Notes: a model not told the origin generated them from the sequence alone. A DNA stretch of 64,000 nt from Algorimicrobium hallyeonense (GCF_042657385.1 NZ_JBHSLA010000002.1:124001-188000); one strand, 5' to 3'. Shown: positions 44,510-54,403, counted from the first letter of the stretch. Program-made: numbers and translations.

Positions 44510-45766
44510 ATGAAACGGTCTATAAAAACAATCGTATTATTTTCACTGTGCTTTTTATCAATATTTTCAACAATCTATGCACAACAGAGTATTAATTATA
44601 AGGCTATTATTAAAGATGATAACGGTAACGTTATTGTTAATGATGTGGTACCTATACAATTTGACATTCTTCAAGGTGTTGCACAAACCAATATATATTC
44701 AGAATTACATACACCAACAACAGATGATAATGGTATTATAATTGTTAATATAGGCGAAGGTATATTAGTTGGAGGAAGTCCCGCTTTTAATACGATCGAT
44801 TGGGCTAGCGATAATCATTTTCTGCAAGTATTCGTAAATATTGGCGATGGCTTGGTTGAAATGGGTGTTACCGAATTTAATGCCGTTCCATATGCACTTT
44901 CGTCTGGCGATAAATCTTGGGAATCCGAAATGGATAATGTGCATGTGTTATCAAAAAATGTGGGAATCGGTACGGATGCACCAACCGAATTATTAGAAAT
45001 TAATGATCCGAATAATGCAACCATAAAATTGACAGTTCCAACAGTTGGTAGTTCATCAAAATTAGAATTTGAAACTGGCGATGAAACTGGGGCACATACT
45101 TTTTACAGAATTGAAAACAGGAGCGACTATTTAAGGTTTGAAACCGATACAGATTATATAATACCGACAACAGGTTATGAATTGTTAATGAATCTGGGTA
45201 GAATGGGTTTAACTTTGGAAACTGGAGCAAGAATAAACGAATTTTCTACAGATGCTACATTAGCAGATAATAGTGATAATGTAGTACCAACAGAACGTGC
45301 AGTTAAATCTTACGTGGATAATAGTATAGCTGCAGTTACAGCTATCACTAAAAGTATAGTTGTTCCTGCCACAGCATTTACTAGTAGTAACGGTCTGGTA
45401 AATTATGGGCTAGGTGGTGGAAATGCTTATAAATCTGCTGGCAGTCAAGCTATACTGGCACCAATGATAATCCCAATAGGTTCTACCGTAACTTCGACTA
45501 CATTTTATTTTAAAGATACCAATAGCGCTGGAAATGTAAATCTAATAGGTGATGTAATAGCCTATTATAGAACTAATACATCCGCAACTATACCTGTTAC
45601 GGTTTCAACATTTGGAGCTTCATCAACTGGTATGACAGAGGTGAGTTCTAATCCTTTTAATATTGCTACTGATAGACAACATTATATTAGAGTAAGACCT
45701 TCATCTGATTGGGATGGAAGTAATTTAGCAATTCATTCTGTAAAAGTAACCTACACAGAAAACTAA
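44510..45766 (+). CDS. exported NYKAIIKD-module protein, paralogue of the 41.5-kb gene
   Basis: 418 residues with a signal peptide (to about IYAQ). The N-terminal module (INYKAIIKDDNGNVIVNDV, TPTTDDNGIIIVNIGEG, FNAVPYALSSG) is clearly homologous to the protein at 41.5 kb. VGIGTDAPTELLEI is a tail-fibre/intramolecular-chaperone-like strand, then VPTERAVKSYVDNSI, then a unique β-rich end. No sorting domain is found. Its stop overlaps by four bases the stop of the convergent ribBA gene. Confidence 0.82.
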   Translation: MKRSIKTIVLFSLCFLSIFSTIYAQQSINYKAIIKDDNGNVIVNDVVPIQFDILQGVAQTNIYSELHTPTTDDNGIIIVNIGEGILVGGSPAFNTIDWASDNHFLQVFVNIGDGLVEMGVTEFNAVPYALSSGDKSWESEMDNVHVLSKNVGIGTDAPTELLEINDPNNATIKLTVPTVGSSSKLEFETGDETGAHTFYRIENRSDYLRFETDTDYIIPTTGYELLMNLGRMGLTLETGARINEFSTDATLADNSDNVVPTERAVKSYVDNSIAAVTAITKSIVVPATAFTSSNGLVNYGLGGGNAYKSAGSQAILAPMIIPIGSTVTSTTFYFKDTNSAGNVNLIGDVIAYYRTNTSATIPVTVSTFGASSTGMTEVSSNPFNIATDRQHYIRVRPSSDWDGSNLAIHSVKVTYTEN

Positions 45767-46923
45767 TAGGTAACATATTCAACAATTTCCAATCCGTAGC
45801 CAATCATGCCAACACGTTTGGTTTGTTCACTATTAGAAATCAGTTTGAGTTTATGAATATTTAAATCATGTAGAATTTGAGCACCAATTCCAAAATCCTT
45901 CGCATCCATATCAAGACGCGGTGCTTTTATTACCTCACCAGGAACTTGGGCTTCTTTTAAAACGTTCAGACGTTTTAATAAATTCATGGTTTGCGATTGC
46001 TGATTAATAAAGATAACAGCACCTTTTTCGGCTTGGTTAATTACTTGAAACATGTCGTCCAACTTCTGATCGGCATTGTTGGTTAACGTTCCTAAAATAT
46101 CATGATTAACAAGCGTTGCATTCACACGTGTTAATACAGGTTCACTCGTAGACCAAGACCCTTTAGTAAGCGCAATGTGAATTTGATTGTTAGTTGTTTG
46201 GTTATAGGCACGCAATCTAAAATTTCCAAAACGGGTTTCTAGATTAAAATCTTCCACCTTTTCAATTAAAGAATCGTGCTGCATGCGGTAAGCCACTAAA
46301 TCTTCTATTGAAACAATTTTTAAATCGAATTTTTTAGCCACTTTCATTAACTCTGGTAAACGAGCCATAGTACCATCTTCATTCATAATTTCCACAATAA
46401 CACCTGCTGGTTTTAATCCAGCAAGTCGTGCAAAATCTATAGCAGCTTCCGTATGTCCGGTTCGCCTTAATACCCCTCCTTCTTTTGCAACTAAAGGAAA
46501 TATATGACCAGGCCTAGCCAATTCAAAAGGTTTCATATTATCATCTACCAAAGCTTGAACAGTTTTAGCACGATCGGCAGCTGAAATACCCGTAGTAACA
46601 CCGTTTCCTCTTAAATCTACTGAAATAGTAAATGCAGTTTCCATAGGATCCGTATTATTACGAACCATCATATCAAGCTCTAAAGCCTTGCAACGATTTT
46701 CGGTTAATGGTGTACAAATTAAGCCCCGACCATGTGTGGCCATGAAGTTAATCATTTCAGGTGTTGCCATTTCTGCAGCTGCTAGAAAATCACCTTCATT
46801 TTCCCGATTCTCATCATCAACAACAATAATAACTTTTCCATTTCGGATATCGTTTATGGCATCTTCAATGGCATCTAATTGAAAGGTTTTGGTATTTTGA
46901 GTTTGAGTCATGGACATAACCAT
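45763..46923 (-). CDS. ribBA: RibBA-type protein with intact DHBP synthase and degenerate GTP cyclohydrolase II domain
   Basis: 386 residues. N-terminal 3,4-dihydroxy-2-butanone-4-phosphate synthase domain (about 15-210) with DDENRENEGD (36-45), THGRGLIC and RTGHTEAAIDF, all active-site elements. The C-terminal RibA-like domain (about 215-386) lacks the zinc-binding cysteines (the region reads HDILGTLTNNADQKL) and the catalytic RQEGRGIGL motif (here FINQQSQTMNLL). Thus it should make the riboflavin butanone precursor but not the GTP-derived one; such one-sided RibBA proteins are known in Flavobacteriaceae. A separate RibA would be needed. Start chosen at 46923; ATGs at 46917 and 46911 are alternatives. 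Confidence 0.9.
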   Translation of the reverse strand: MVMSMTQTQNTKTFQLDAIEDAINDIRNGKVIIVVDDENRENEGDFLAAAEMATPEMINFMATHGRGLICTPLTENRCKALELDMMVRNNTDPMETAFTISVDLRGNGVTTGISAADRAKTVQALVDDNMKPFELARPGHIFPLVAKEGGVLRRTGHTEAAIDFARLAGLKPAGVIVEIMNEDGTMARLPELMKVAKKFDLKIVSIEDLVAYRMQHDSLIEKVEDFNLETRFGNFRLRAYNQTTNNQIHIALTKGSWSTSEPVLTRVNATLVNHDILGTLTNNADQKLDDMFQVINQAEKGAVIFINQQSQTMNLLKRLNVLKEAQVPGEVIKAPRLDMDAKDFGIGAQILHDLNIHKLKLISNSEQTKRVGMIGYGLEIVEYVTY

Positions 46924-46948
46924 TTTGTATTAAAAGCAAAGGTATTGC

Positions 46949-48778
46949 TTATTTTGAATTAAGTGAAAAGACTTTATTTATTTTATTCTTCAGTAAAAAA
47001 TGTCTAATGGGGTACATAATAAAACCAAGTATGATAAAAATTGGATTTTTAGAAACGTGGAATGTTTCAATCCGTTTTGATAAGCCTGAAATATTTACAT
47101 ATGATACGATAAAGTAAAGTGTATAAATTACACCAGAAATAGCGCTTATTTGAATTATTATGGCCGCAATTTCTTCTAGTTTATTATTTTGAAACACGAA
47201 ATAAAGCACAAATAGTACAATAGCAATGCAATAAAAAACAAAACTAAATTTAGCATGCATGCTATAATCTGTTAAACGCGCTTTAGCTTGTAAGTCGCCT
47301 TCAGAACTTAAAGAAATTCGAGGTTTTTGTGTTGTTATACTTTCTTCTGATTTGTTTGGAATTTTTAATAGCTTCTTAATGGGTTCAATAATATGATCAA
47401 ATTCAAATAAACCACGATCTGCTGTTGCGCGTTTGGTTAAATAGTAGCCAAGAGGCAACATAACAAGCGTAGAGAACCAAGCAGCTAGAATTGGATTTAA
47501 ACTACCATCCTTGGCGCTGTTTTTTGCGAAAATTCCTATAAAGTGATAAGTTAAAAATAATAAGATAGCAATAATCATTGGCAATCCAATACCACCTTTT
47601 CTAATTAAAGCACCTAAAGGCGCCCCTACAAAAAACAGGATAATACAGGCAAAACCTAAAGCTAATTTTTCATGAAGAGCAATAAAATGTTTGTTAATTT
47701 CAACATTACGCTCTTTAAAATATTTGGTTTTAATATTTACAATTTGTTTGGTACTTTTTAACGAATTTAATGCCTGATCTAGCATTTGTACTTTTTTCTT
47801 ATCCGGAAATAATTCTAAAACATTGCCGCTAAAAGATGAGTCAATACCTTTCGTTACTGTAATCCCAGAGTTTAATACAGGTAAGTTGGAGCGGTTGTAT
47901 AAACTAATAGCAAAATCTTCATGATCATTGTTTAAAGCAGTCCCTAATGAGTCTATCATAAAATTTAAATCAGAAATGTTCAGCATATTGTACTTGTCTG
48001 ATACATTTTTCTCGTCTAAATCATTACTATTTAATTGGGATAAATCGATATTAATAATATATTTTTCAAAATGACTCATTACCATGGGATGCCGACTTCT
48101 TTCAGCACGATTTTTGGATGGCGTATCATCATAAAAATATCCATCAAAGAGAATAAATTGTAACACATCAGAATCTTCTTCACCTATAAGTTCACCATTT
48201 TTAGCAACTATTATCGTGTTGTTGGCATTATTTCTTTGGCTTTTCTTGTGCATGACCACACCTTTCAAATACCTGCCATTTTCACCTGATTTTTTTTCAA
48301 CTTTAATGTTGTAATCCATGACGTCATTAAACTGACCTTCGGCAATTACCATAGCAGGTTTTAAGGTGGCAATGTTTTTCCGAAGATTATGCGAATTAAA
48401 TTCAGCCCAAGGTATAACGTTGTTAGCAAATAAAAAGGTGGTAATGCCCAATCCTACTATAAAAATACTTAAGCCAGTCATGGCGCGCTGTAACGAAATT
48501 CCAGTGGATTTCATGGCGGCAAATTCATAGTTTTCAGCAAAACTACCGAAAACCATAATCGAAGCTAGAAGAATAGTTAGTGGTAATACTAGTGGGATAA
48601 GTTTGGGTGTAAAGTAAAATAGAAACTTTAAAATGACAACCATGTCCAAATCCTTACCCGCTAATTCTTTTATATAAAGCCAAATGGTTTGTAATACAAA
48701 AATTAGCATGAGTATAATAAACACGCTGAAAAAGGTTTTTAAATACGTAGTAAGTATGTAACGGTCTAGTATTTTCAC
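46949..48778 (-). CDS. LptF/LptG-family (YjgP/YjgQ) permease
   Basis: 609 residues. An N-terminal group of helices (MKILDRYILTTYLKTFFSVFIIL ... and two more to about 115) and a periplasmic β-jellyroll, followed by a C-terminal helix set (about 370-455) with GAPLGALIRKGGIGLP, the family signature. It belongs to the inner-membrane complex that extracts lipopolysaccharide and passes it to the Lpt bridge. A C-terminal extension of about 130 residues with two further helices is longer than in E. coli LptF/G. Second-last gene of the minus-strand block, 25 bases from ribBA. Confidence 0.9.
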   Translation of the reverse strand: MKILDRYILTTYLKTFFSVFIILMLIFVLQTIWLYIKELAGKDLDMVVILKFLFYFTPKLIPLVLPLTILLASIMVFGSFAENYEFAAMKSTGISLQRAMTGLSIFIVGLGITTFLFANNVIPWAEFNSHNLRKNIATLKPAMVIAEGQFNDVMDYNIKVEKKSGENGRYLKGVVMHKKSQRNNANNTIIVAKNGELIGEEDSDVLQFILFDGYFYDDTPSKNRAERSRHPMVMSHFEKYIINIDLSQLNSNDLDEKNVSDKYNMLNISDLNFMIDSLGTALNNDHEDFAISLYNRSNLPVLNSGITVTKGIDSSFSGNVLELFPDKKKVQMLDQALNSLKSTKQIVNIKTKYFKERNVEINKHFIALHEKLALGFACIILFFVGAPLGALIRKGGIGLPMIIAILLFLTYHFIGIFAKNSAKDGSLNPILAAWFSTLVMLPLGYYLTKRATADRGLFEFDHIIEPIKKLLKIPNKSEESITTQKPRISLSSEGDLQAKARLTDYSMHAKFSFVFYCIAIVLFVLYFVFQNNKLEEIAAIIIQISAISGVIYTLYFIVSYVNISGLSKRIETFHVSKNPIFIILGFIMYPIRHFLLKNKINKVFSLNSK

Positions 48779-48882
48779 ACGGTTATAGTTTCCTTCATTT
48801 ATCCAATTTGAAATTAAAAATGGCTGATTATTAAAGGTTTATTATGAAATTTAAATCCTTGAAATGCAAAGTGTTAACCAGT

Positions 48883-49521
48883 CTAATCTAACTTATTAAT
48901 ATAATGGTCTTTATATTTGTTAGCATCAAAGGTAAATAAGGTTTTTGATAAGGGCTCGTTTGTTTTAAAAGAATTAACAGTTAAAGTAGTTTTTGTACCA
49001 TTTTTACCTGTTTCAATTAAATTGTAAATGTGATAGGTTTGAGCATCTATACCTAAAAGAATAGTTTTAATTTCGGAACCAGAATCACTAGGTGTTAATT
49101 TTACATATTGAATTTTCCGACCTTGTACATTTTGAAGAATATCCATTTTGTAAGAGTATCCGGTTTCGTAAAAAGACAACATTTTACTTGGGGTAATACT
49201 ATTTTCATCTTCGGTGTTATTTGATGAAATGGTTACCTCTTCATCATCAGGGCTAATACTATAAAGTGTTTTGCCATCGTAGATGCGGGTCATTCCTAGT
49301 ATATTTAAACGGTATTTATCGCCCGCAATAACCACATCACCACGTGTTTCTTGTTTTAAGTTTTCTACATCATTGCTTAAAGCATATTTAAAATCAATGG
49401 ATATATTATCATAACTTTTTACTTTTTTAGAAACCTTGTTTAATAGAGTTTTGGCCTCATTATCTTGTGCAAAAGTTACAGACGTGACCATGATTAATAC
49501 TAATACTAATAGTTTTTTCAT
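48883..49521 (-). CDS. LolA-like outer-membrane lipoprotein carrier
   Basis: 212 residues with a signal peptide (MKKLLVLVLIMVTSVTFAQ). The body shows the LolA half-barrel pattern (SIDFKYALSNDVE, GDVVIAGDKYRLNILG, KTLYSISPDDEEVTI). LolA carries lipoproteins across the periplasm; Bacteroidota often lack a recognisable LolB. Located between ftsK and the LptF/G-like gene, 53 bases after ftsK in the same direction. Confidence 0.85.
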   Translation of the reverse strand: MKKLLVLVLIMVTSVTFAQDNEAKTLLNKVSKKVKSYDNISIDFKYALSNDVENLKQETRGDVVIAGDKYRLNILGMTRIYDGKTLYSISPDDEEVTISSNNTEDENSITPSKMLSFYETGYSYKMDILQNVQGRKIQYVKLTPSDSGSEIKTILLGIDAQTYHIYNLIETGKNGTKTTLTVNSFKTNEPLSKTLFTFDANKYKDHYINKLD

Positions 49522-49574
49522 TACGAATAAATTTATGCGCTATTAATTTTTACGCTTTTTTTGTTATTTAATTT

Positions 49575-51959
49575 TTAAGATGTTTCGTTTTCTAAAAGCA
49601 TATTTAATGCTGCTAAATCTGGTACCAAAACCTGTCTGGCTTTACTACCTTCAAATCCACCAACAATTCCTGCTGCTTCCAACTGATCTATTAAACGACC
49701 AGCACGATTGTATCCTAGTTTTAATTTTCGTTGTAATAATGATGCGGAACCTTGTTGGGCTGTGACAATAATTTCTGCCGCATCTTTAAACAAAACATCC
49801 CGATCGCTTATGTCTACATCAAGACTTGTGCCACTTTCCTCACCAACGTACTCTGGCAGTAAGTAAGCTTCTGGATATGCTTTTTGAGAACCGATAAAAT
49901 CGGTAATTTTTTCCACTTCCGGTGTATCAACAAAGGCACATTGAATACGGATCATTTCGTTTCCTTGTGTAAAAAGCATATCACCACGTCCAATTAATTG
50001 ATCAGCTCCAGAACCGTCTAAAATAGTACGAGAATCTATTTTACTGGTTACTCTAAATGCGATCCTCGCTGGGAAATTTGCTTTAATAATACCTGTTATA
50101 ACGTTTACAGAAGGTCTTTGGGTGGCTACAATTAAATGTATTCCAATGGCTCGTGCCAATTGTGCCAATCGTGCTATAGGGGTTTCTACTTCTTTACCAG
50201 CTGTCATGATTAAATCGGCAAACTCATCCACCACCAAAACGATATAGGGTAAAAATTGATGGCCATCATTTGGATTTAATTTTCGCGCTTTAAATTTCGC
50301 ATTATATTCGGCAATGTTTCTACACAACGCATTTTTTAATAATTCATAACGGTTGTCCATTTCAATACACAATGAGTTAAGTGTATTAATTACTTTGGTA
50401 TTATCTGTAATTATGGCTTCATCACTATCTGGTAGTTTGGCTAAATAATGACGTTCAATTTTATTGAAAAGCGTCAATTCTACCTTCTTCGGGTCTACCA
50501 ATACAAATTTTACTTCCGCAGGATGCTTCTTGTAAAGTAGTGATGTTAATACCGCATTTAATCCAACCGATTTACCTTGTCCTGTTGCACCAGCCATTAG
50601 CAGGTGAGGCATCTTGGCTAAATCTACCACAAAAGTTTCATTACTAATCGTTTTACCTAAAGCAATTGGCAATTGCATTTCCGATTTCTGAAATTTCTGC
50701 GAGGCAATAACCGAACGCATAGAAACGATAGTAGAATTTTTATTTGGAACTTCAATACCAATAGTTCCTTTTCCTGGAATTGGCGCAATAATTCTAATTC
50801 CTAAAGCGGAAAGCGATAAAGCAATATCATCTTCTAGGTTTTTAATTTTAGAAATTCGAACTCCAGCTTCTGGTATTATTTCATACAAGGTTACTGTTGG
50901 TCCAATGGTTGCTTTAATATTGGAAATACCAATTTTATAGTTATTTAGCGTATCTACTATGCGGTTTTTATTTTCTTCTAATTCTTCTTGGTTAATAGTT
51001 ATACCTTCAGAATCGTATTTTTTCAGTAAGTCTAATGATGGGAATTGGTAATTACTCAACTCCAAAGTCGGATCAAATTGGCCAAAATCTTCAACCAATT
51101 TATTCGCTAAATTATCAGTTTCCGAAAGTTCTTCTTCAACCGTTTCAACTTCAATCTGCATTTCAGGCTCTTCCGCATCGTCTTTTGCTACAGGTTTAGG
51201 TTCTGGTTTCTTTGTTGGCGGTGTAATTGGTGCCTCTGATTCGTTTTTTTCTACAGTTAAATCGAAAGCAGATTTAATATCTTCCGCTTCCGCTGACAAA
51301 TCGTTATCCAAAGGAACCAATGGATCATCAACTGTCTGACTATCCTTTATATTGGCGTTAATGTCCTTTTTAACGGATTTAAAAGCGTTTTTAATGTTAT
51401 CAAAAGTCAATCTAAACCGAATGGCTAAATAGAATATTAAACCAAAAACGAGTAGAAGTATGGTTCCAATTTTTCCTAAATAGATTTGCAAATAGGTATT
51501 TATTTCAAAACCGACTGTTCCTCCTAAAGAACTCCATTTTTCAGCGAAAAATCCGAAAATTATAGAAAGCCAAACAACAATTAAAGTGCCCCAAAACCAA
51601 TGTTTGCGAAGTTTAGAGCGGTTGCCATTGGTAAGAACGAAAACACCTGATAGGAAAATAAGACCTGCAAAAATAAAGGAAGCCACACCAAAGCCACGAT
51701 GGATAAAAAAATCACTAACCCAAGCACCTGTTTTATTAAGCCAATTTTGAGATTCAATAGCTTTATTACCAAATTCTGAAAGCGTACTCTGGTCGTTTTG
51801 CCCTGTAAAAAAGTACGACACAAAAGCAATAAAAAGTAAAAGACCTGAAAGAATTAAAAAACTGCCAAATACCAACTTTTGTTGATTGGATAGTTTAAAA
51901 CTAGGCGCTTTGAACTTGGGTTTCGTCGCTTTTGTTGCTTTTGTTTTCTTTTTGGCCAT
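49575..51959 (-). CDS. ftsK: FtsK/SpoIIIE DNA translocase
   Basis: 794 residues. Four N-terminal membrane helices (about 30-185), an acidic linker (about 215-290), then the RecA-like motor with Walker A GATGQGKS and Walker B IVLVVDEFADL, and a C-terminal winged-helix γ domain (about 725-785, GSASLLQRKLKLGYNRAGRLID) that reads polar chromosomal motifs. It moves the terminus region across the division septum. The linker is short compared with E. coli FtsK. Conserved in the housekeeping block tpx-dgkA-ftsK-lolA-lptF/G-ribBA. Confidence 0.96.
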   Translation of the reverse strand: MAKKKTKATKATKPKFKAPSFKLSNQQKLVFGSFLILSGLLLFIAFVSYFFTGQNDQSTLSEFGNKAIESQNWLNKTGAWVSDFFIHRGFGVASFIFAGLIFLSGVFVLTNGNRSKLRKHWFWGTLIVVWLSIIFGFFAEKWSSLGGTVGFEINTYLQIYLGKIGTILLLVFGLIFYLAIRFRLTFDNIKNAFKSVKKDINANIKDSQTVDDPLVPLDNDLSAEAEDIKSAFDLTVEKNESEAPITPPTKKPEPKPVAKDDAEEPEMQIEVETVEEELSETDNLANKLVEDFGQFDPTLELSNYQFPSLDLLKKYDSEGITINQEELEENKNRIVDTLNNYKIGISNIKATIGPTVTLYEIIPEAGVRISKIKNLEDDIALSLSALGIRIIAPIPGKGTIGIEVPNKNSTIVSMRSVIASQKFQKSEMQLPIALGKTISNETFVVDLAKMPHLLMAGATGQGKSVGLNAVLTSLLYKKHPAEVKFVLVDPKKVELTLFNKIERHYLAKLPDSDEAIITDNTKVINTLNSLCIEMDNRYELLKNALCRNIAEYNAKFKARKLNPNDGHQFLPYIVLVVDEFADLIMTAGKEVETPIARLAQLARAIGIHLIVATQRPSVNVITGIIKANFPARIAFRVTSKIDSRTILDGSGADQLIGRGDMLFTQGNEMIRIQCAFVDTPEVEKITDFIGSQKAYPEAYLLPEYVGEESGTSLDVDISDRDVLFKDAAEIIVTAQQGSASLLQRKLKLGYNRAGRLIDQLEAAGIVGGFEGSKARQVLVPDLAALNMLLENETS

Positions 51960-52087
51960 ATATACTTTCCGTAAAACAGAAAAAGGTTATTGTGTAATTA
52001 ATTCTGAAAATTTAGGTTCAAATTGATGTGACATCAGATGGTCACAAAAATACAAATAGTTCGCGTTAATCCTAAAGCTAAATGTAT

Positions 52088-52456
52088 TTAAAAAATCTTT
52101 GGAATATATATGATACATCCTATGATTATTGCGGTTATAGCAAAAATAAAAACAGCGCCTGCGGCTATATCTTTAATGAGTCCTATTTTTTTATGATATT
52201 CTGGATGTATAAAATTTGCTATTTCTTCGATGGCTGTATTTATACCCTCTAAAGCCATAATTAAACCAATAGTTCCTATTTGAATTAGCCATTCGGTTGT
52301 TGAGATTTCAAAATAAAAACCCGCAACTGTCATGATAATCCCAATACAAAATTGCACTTTTATACTAGCTTCTGTGGAAACTAATATAAAAGCGCCTTTA
52401 AAAGCATATGTAACGCTTTTTAATCTATTAATTAAAAATGAATCTTTTTTAGGCAT
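52088..52456 (-). CDS. dgkA: DgkA-type diacylglycerol/undecaprenol kinase
   Basis: 122 residues. Small integral-membrane kinase with three helices; the family motif is ALEGINTAIEEIANFI with GLIKDIAAGAV, and the N-terminal RLKSVTYAFKGAF. It phosphorylates diacylglycerol or undecaprenol at the inner membrane. Its start overlaps the end of the tpx gene by eight bases, so the two are translationally coupled. The gap of 128 bases to ftsK shows no hairpin that I can support. Confidence 0.9.
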   Translation of the reverse strand: MPKKDSFLINRLKSVTYAFKGAFILVSTEASIKVQFCIGIIMTVAGFYFEISTTEWLIQIGTIGLIMALEGINTAIEEIANFIHPEYHKKIGLIKDIAAGAVFIFAITAIIIGCIIYIPKIF

Positions 52457-52955
52457 CCATTAAAGCCTCCAAAGCTGCTTTATAGTTTGGTTCATCAACC
52501 GTTTCTTGAACCTGTTCTGTATAAACTACTTGTCCCTTTTCATCAATAACTACTACTGATCTTGAAAGTAACGTTTCCAATGGTCCGGATGTAAAAGCCA
52601 CGCCATAATTTTTTCCAAAGCTTCTATCTTTAAAATCTGAAAGCGATACCACATTATCCAATCCTTCCGCCGCGCAAAAACGAGCTAAAGCAAATGGTAA
52701 ATCTCTAGAAATACATAGCACTTTTGTGTTGTCTAATTCGCTTGCCTCTTGGTTAAATTGTCTGACTGAAGCTGCACACGTACCTGTATCTACGCTTGGA
52801 AATATATTTAACACTAATTTTTGTCCTTTATAATCTGCTAATGTGTTAGTTCCTAGATCGGTGTTAGTTAATGCGAAATCTGGTGCTTTACTGTTCGTTT
52901 TTGGAAGTGATCCAGATGTTTGAATTGCATCGCCATGTAAGGTTACTGTTGCCAT
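52449..52955 (-). CDS. tpx: thiol peroxidase Tpx
   Basis: 168 residues. Atypical 2-Cys peroxiredoxin: peroxidatic Cys in DTGTCAASVRQF (about 59) and resolving Cys in VLCISRDLPFALARFC (about 94), the usual Tpx spacing. It reduces lipid and small peroxides with thioredoxin. Second of three peroxidases in the window. Overlaps dgkA at its 3' end. A near-consensus TATTTTTA lies upstream on the minus strand. Confidence 0.94.
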   Translation of the reverse strand: MATVTLHGDAIQTSGSLPKTNSKAPDFALTNTDLGTNTLADYKGQKLVLNIFPSVDTGTCAASVRQFNQEASELDNTKVLCISRDLPFALARFCAAEGLDNVVSLSDFKDRSFGKNYGVAFTSGPLETLLSRSVVVIDEKGQVVYTEQVQETVDEPNYKAALEALMDA

Positions 52956-53138
52956 AATTTTTTAAAATTTTAGTTGTTATAAAAATAGGGATATTTCCTC
53001 TGAAACATTACTAAAATATAAGGTTTTTTTATTCTATTGTATGTTAATAATGCGTTAAACGAAAAATAAATAAAAACCGCAACCTAGATAATTACGTTAG
53101 TAGGGTATAAACAAATTAATAACTTAAAAATTACCAAT

Positions 53139-53717
53139 ATGAAAAATTTGAAATTAGTAACAGTAGCAACATGTCTATTAACATTTGTAATGTCTTTAAA
53201 TATGAGTGCTCAAAGCAACATGATGAAACAGGAGACTAAAATGGTTGGTGGCGCCGAAATGTATCCTACAAAAAACATTATTGAGAATGCTGTGAATTCT
53301 AAAGATCATACCACGCTAGTTGCAGCCGTTAAAGCTGCAGATTTAGTTGATGCTTTATCAAGTGAAGGTCCGTTTACCGTTTTTGCTCCAACCAATAGTG
53401 CCTTTGATAAGTTACCAAAAGGAACCGTAGATAATTTACTGAAGATGGAAAACAAAATGATGTTACAAACCATTTTAAAATATCATGTTGCTTCTGGAAA
53501 ATGGAATGCTTCAGATATTTTGAAAGCCATTAAAAAGGGTAATGGTAAAGCGCAAATTACAACATTAAGTGGTGGAACATTAACAGCTTGGATGAAAGGA
53601 AAAGCTGTGTATGTTACGGATGAGAATGGAAACTCTGCTTTGGTAACGATTGCCAATGTTAACCAATCTAATGGTGTTATTCATGTAGTTGATGCCGTAT
53701 TATTACCAAAGTCATAA
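53139..53717 (+). CDS. secreted fasciclin (FAS1) domain protein
   Basis: 192 residues. Signal peptide to about SAQS25, then one FAS1 domain (about 50-190) with the two conserved boxes FTVFAPTNSAFDKLP and NGVIHVVDAVLLP, and the central YHV. FAS1 proteins mediate adhesion or matrix interaction. Single gene, convergent to the DUF6952 gene across a strong terminator. Confidence 0.93.
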   Translation: MKNLKLVTVATCLLTFVMSLNMSAQSNMMKQETKMVGGAEMYPTKNIIENAVNSKDHTTLVAAVKAADLVDALSSEGPFTVFAPTNSAFDKLPKGTVDNLLKMENKMMLQTILKYHVASGKWNASDILKAIKKGNGKAQITTLSGGTLTAWMKGKAVYVTDENGNSALVTIANVNQSNGVIHVVDAVLLPKS

Positions 53718-53750
53718 GACTATAATTAGTCTCTAATTTTATTTGAATTA

Positions 53751-53787
53751 AAAAAGGCCACTAAAATATAATTTTAGTGGCCTTTTT
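53751..53787. terminator. 17-bp bidirectional terminator
   Basis: Perfect 17-bp stem AAAAAGGCCACTAAAAT / ATTTTAGTGGCCTTTTT with a 3-nt loop, T-runs both ways, between convergent genes. Confidence 0.92.
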
Positions 53788-53807
53788 GTGTTGATTTAAT
53801 ATGTCAA

Positions 53808-54065
53808 TTACTTGTCAATAGAACCAAGCACGCGTTTCATAAAGCTATTTAAAGCTTCTTTTTGTGGTGTGCCATCTTTCATCATTTTATTCACTTCAAG
53901 AGCACCATACATGTTTGAAATTAGTTCGCCAATAACATCTAGCTCTTCATCTTTTAATGAAGATACTTCCGTTAAGGCTTCTAAAGTTTCAATAGTTTCA
54001 AGAACATAATCCTCGTCATTCTCTTCAATAAACTGTGTTAAATGCTTTATAATAGGTAGTTTCAT
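53808..54065 (-). CDS. DUF6952-like small helical protein
   Basis: 85 residues, highly acidic and helical (HLTQFIEENDEDYVLETIETLEALTEV, DEELDVIGELISNMYGALEV). No cysteine and no signal, so cytosolic. It begins six bases after the thioredoxin stop; such proteins commonly follow AhpC and thioredoxin genes in Flavobacteriaceae. Function unknown; a partner of the thioredoxin or peroxiredoxin is plausible. Confidence 0.75.
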   Translation of the reverse strand: MKLPIIKHLTQFIEENDEDYVLETIETLEALTEVSSLKDEELDVIGELISNMYGALEVNKMMKDGTPQKEALNSFMKRVLGSIDK

Positions 54066-54071
54066 ACTAAT

Positions 54072-54380
54072 CTAGATTACGTTATCAACAAGTTCTTTTA
54101 AAGCGTCGAATTTATTGGTTTGTTCTTGACCAACAAATTCCCCTTTTTTAAAAGTCGCAAAGGTTGGTAAATTATCAACAGTTGCTAATTTTCTACTTTC
54201 AGGAAATTTCTCAGCATCAGCCATCACAAAAGTAACACCTTCATGCTCTGTTGCTAATTTCTTGAATTTAGGCTTCATAATGCGGCAGTTTCCACACCAA
54301 GTAGCTGAATACTGTACAACTACTGTATCATTATTATTAATGATATCCTGTAAATTATCTTGTTCTAATTCCTGTACCAT
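54072..54380 (-). CDS. thioredoxin-family protein
   Basis: 102 residues, a single thioredoxin fold with ATWCGNCRIMKPKF (CGNC instead of the classical CGPC) and the cis-Pro loop DNLPTFATF. The changed dipeptide shifts redox potential relative to housekeeping thioredoxin. It is in the AhpC-thioredoxin-DUF6952 unit and probably recycles the peroxiredoxin (inference). Confidence 0.9.
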   Translation of the reverse strand: MVQELEQDNLQDIINNNDTVVVQYSATWCGNCRIMKPKFKKLATEHEGVTFVMADAEKFPESRKLATVDNLPTFATFKKGEFVGQEQTNKFDALKELVDNVI

Positions 54381-54403
54381 AGTTTTAAAAGTTTTAGCTA
54401 TTT

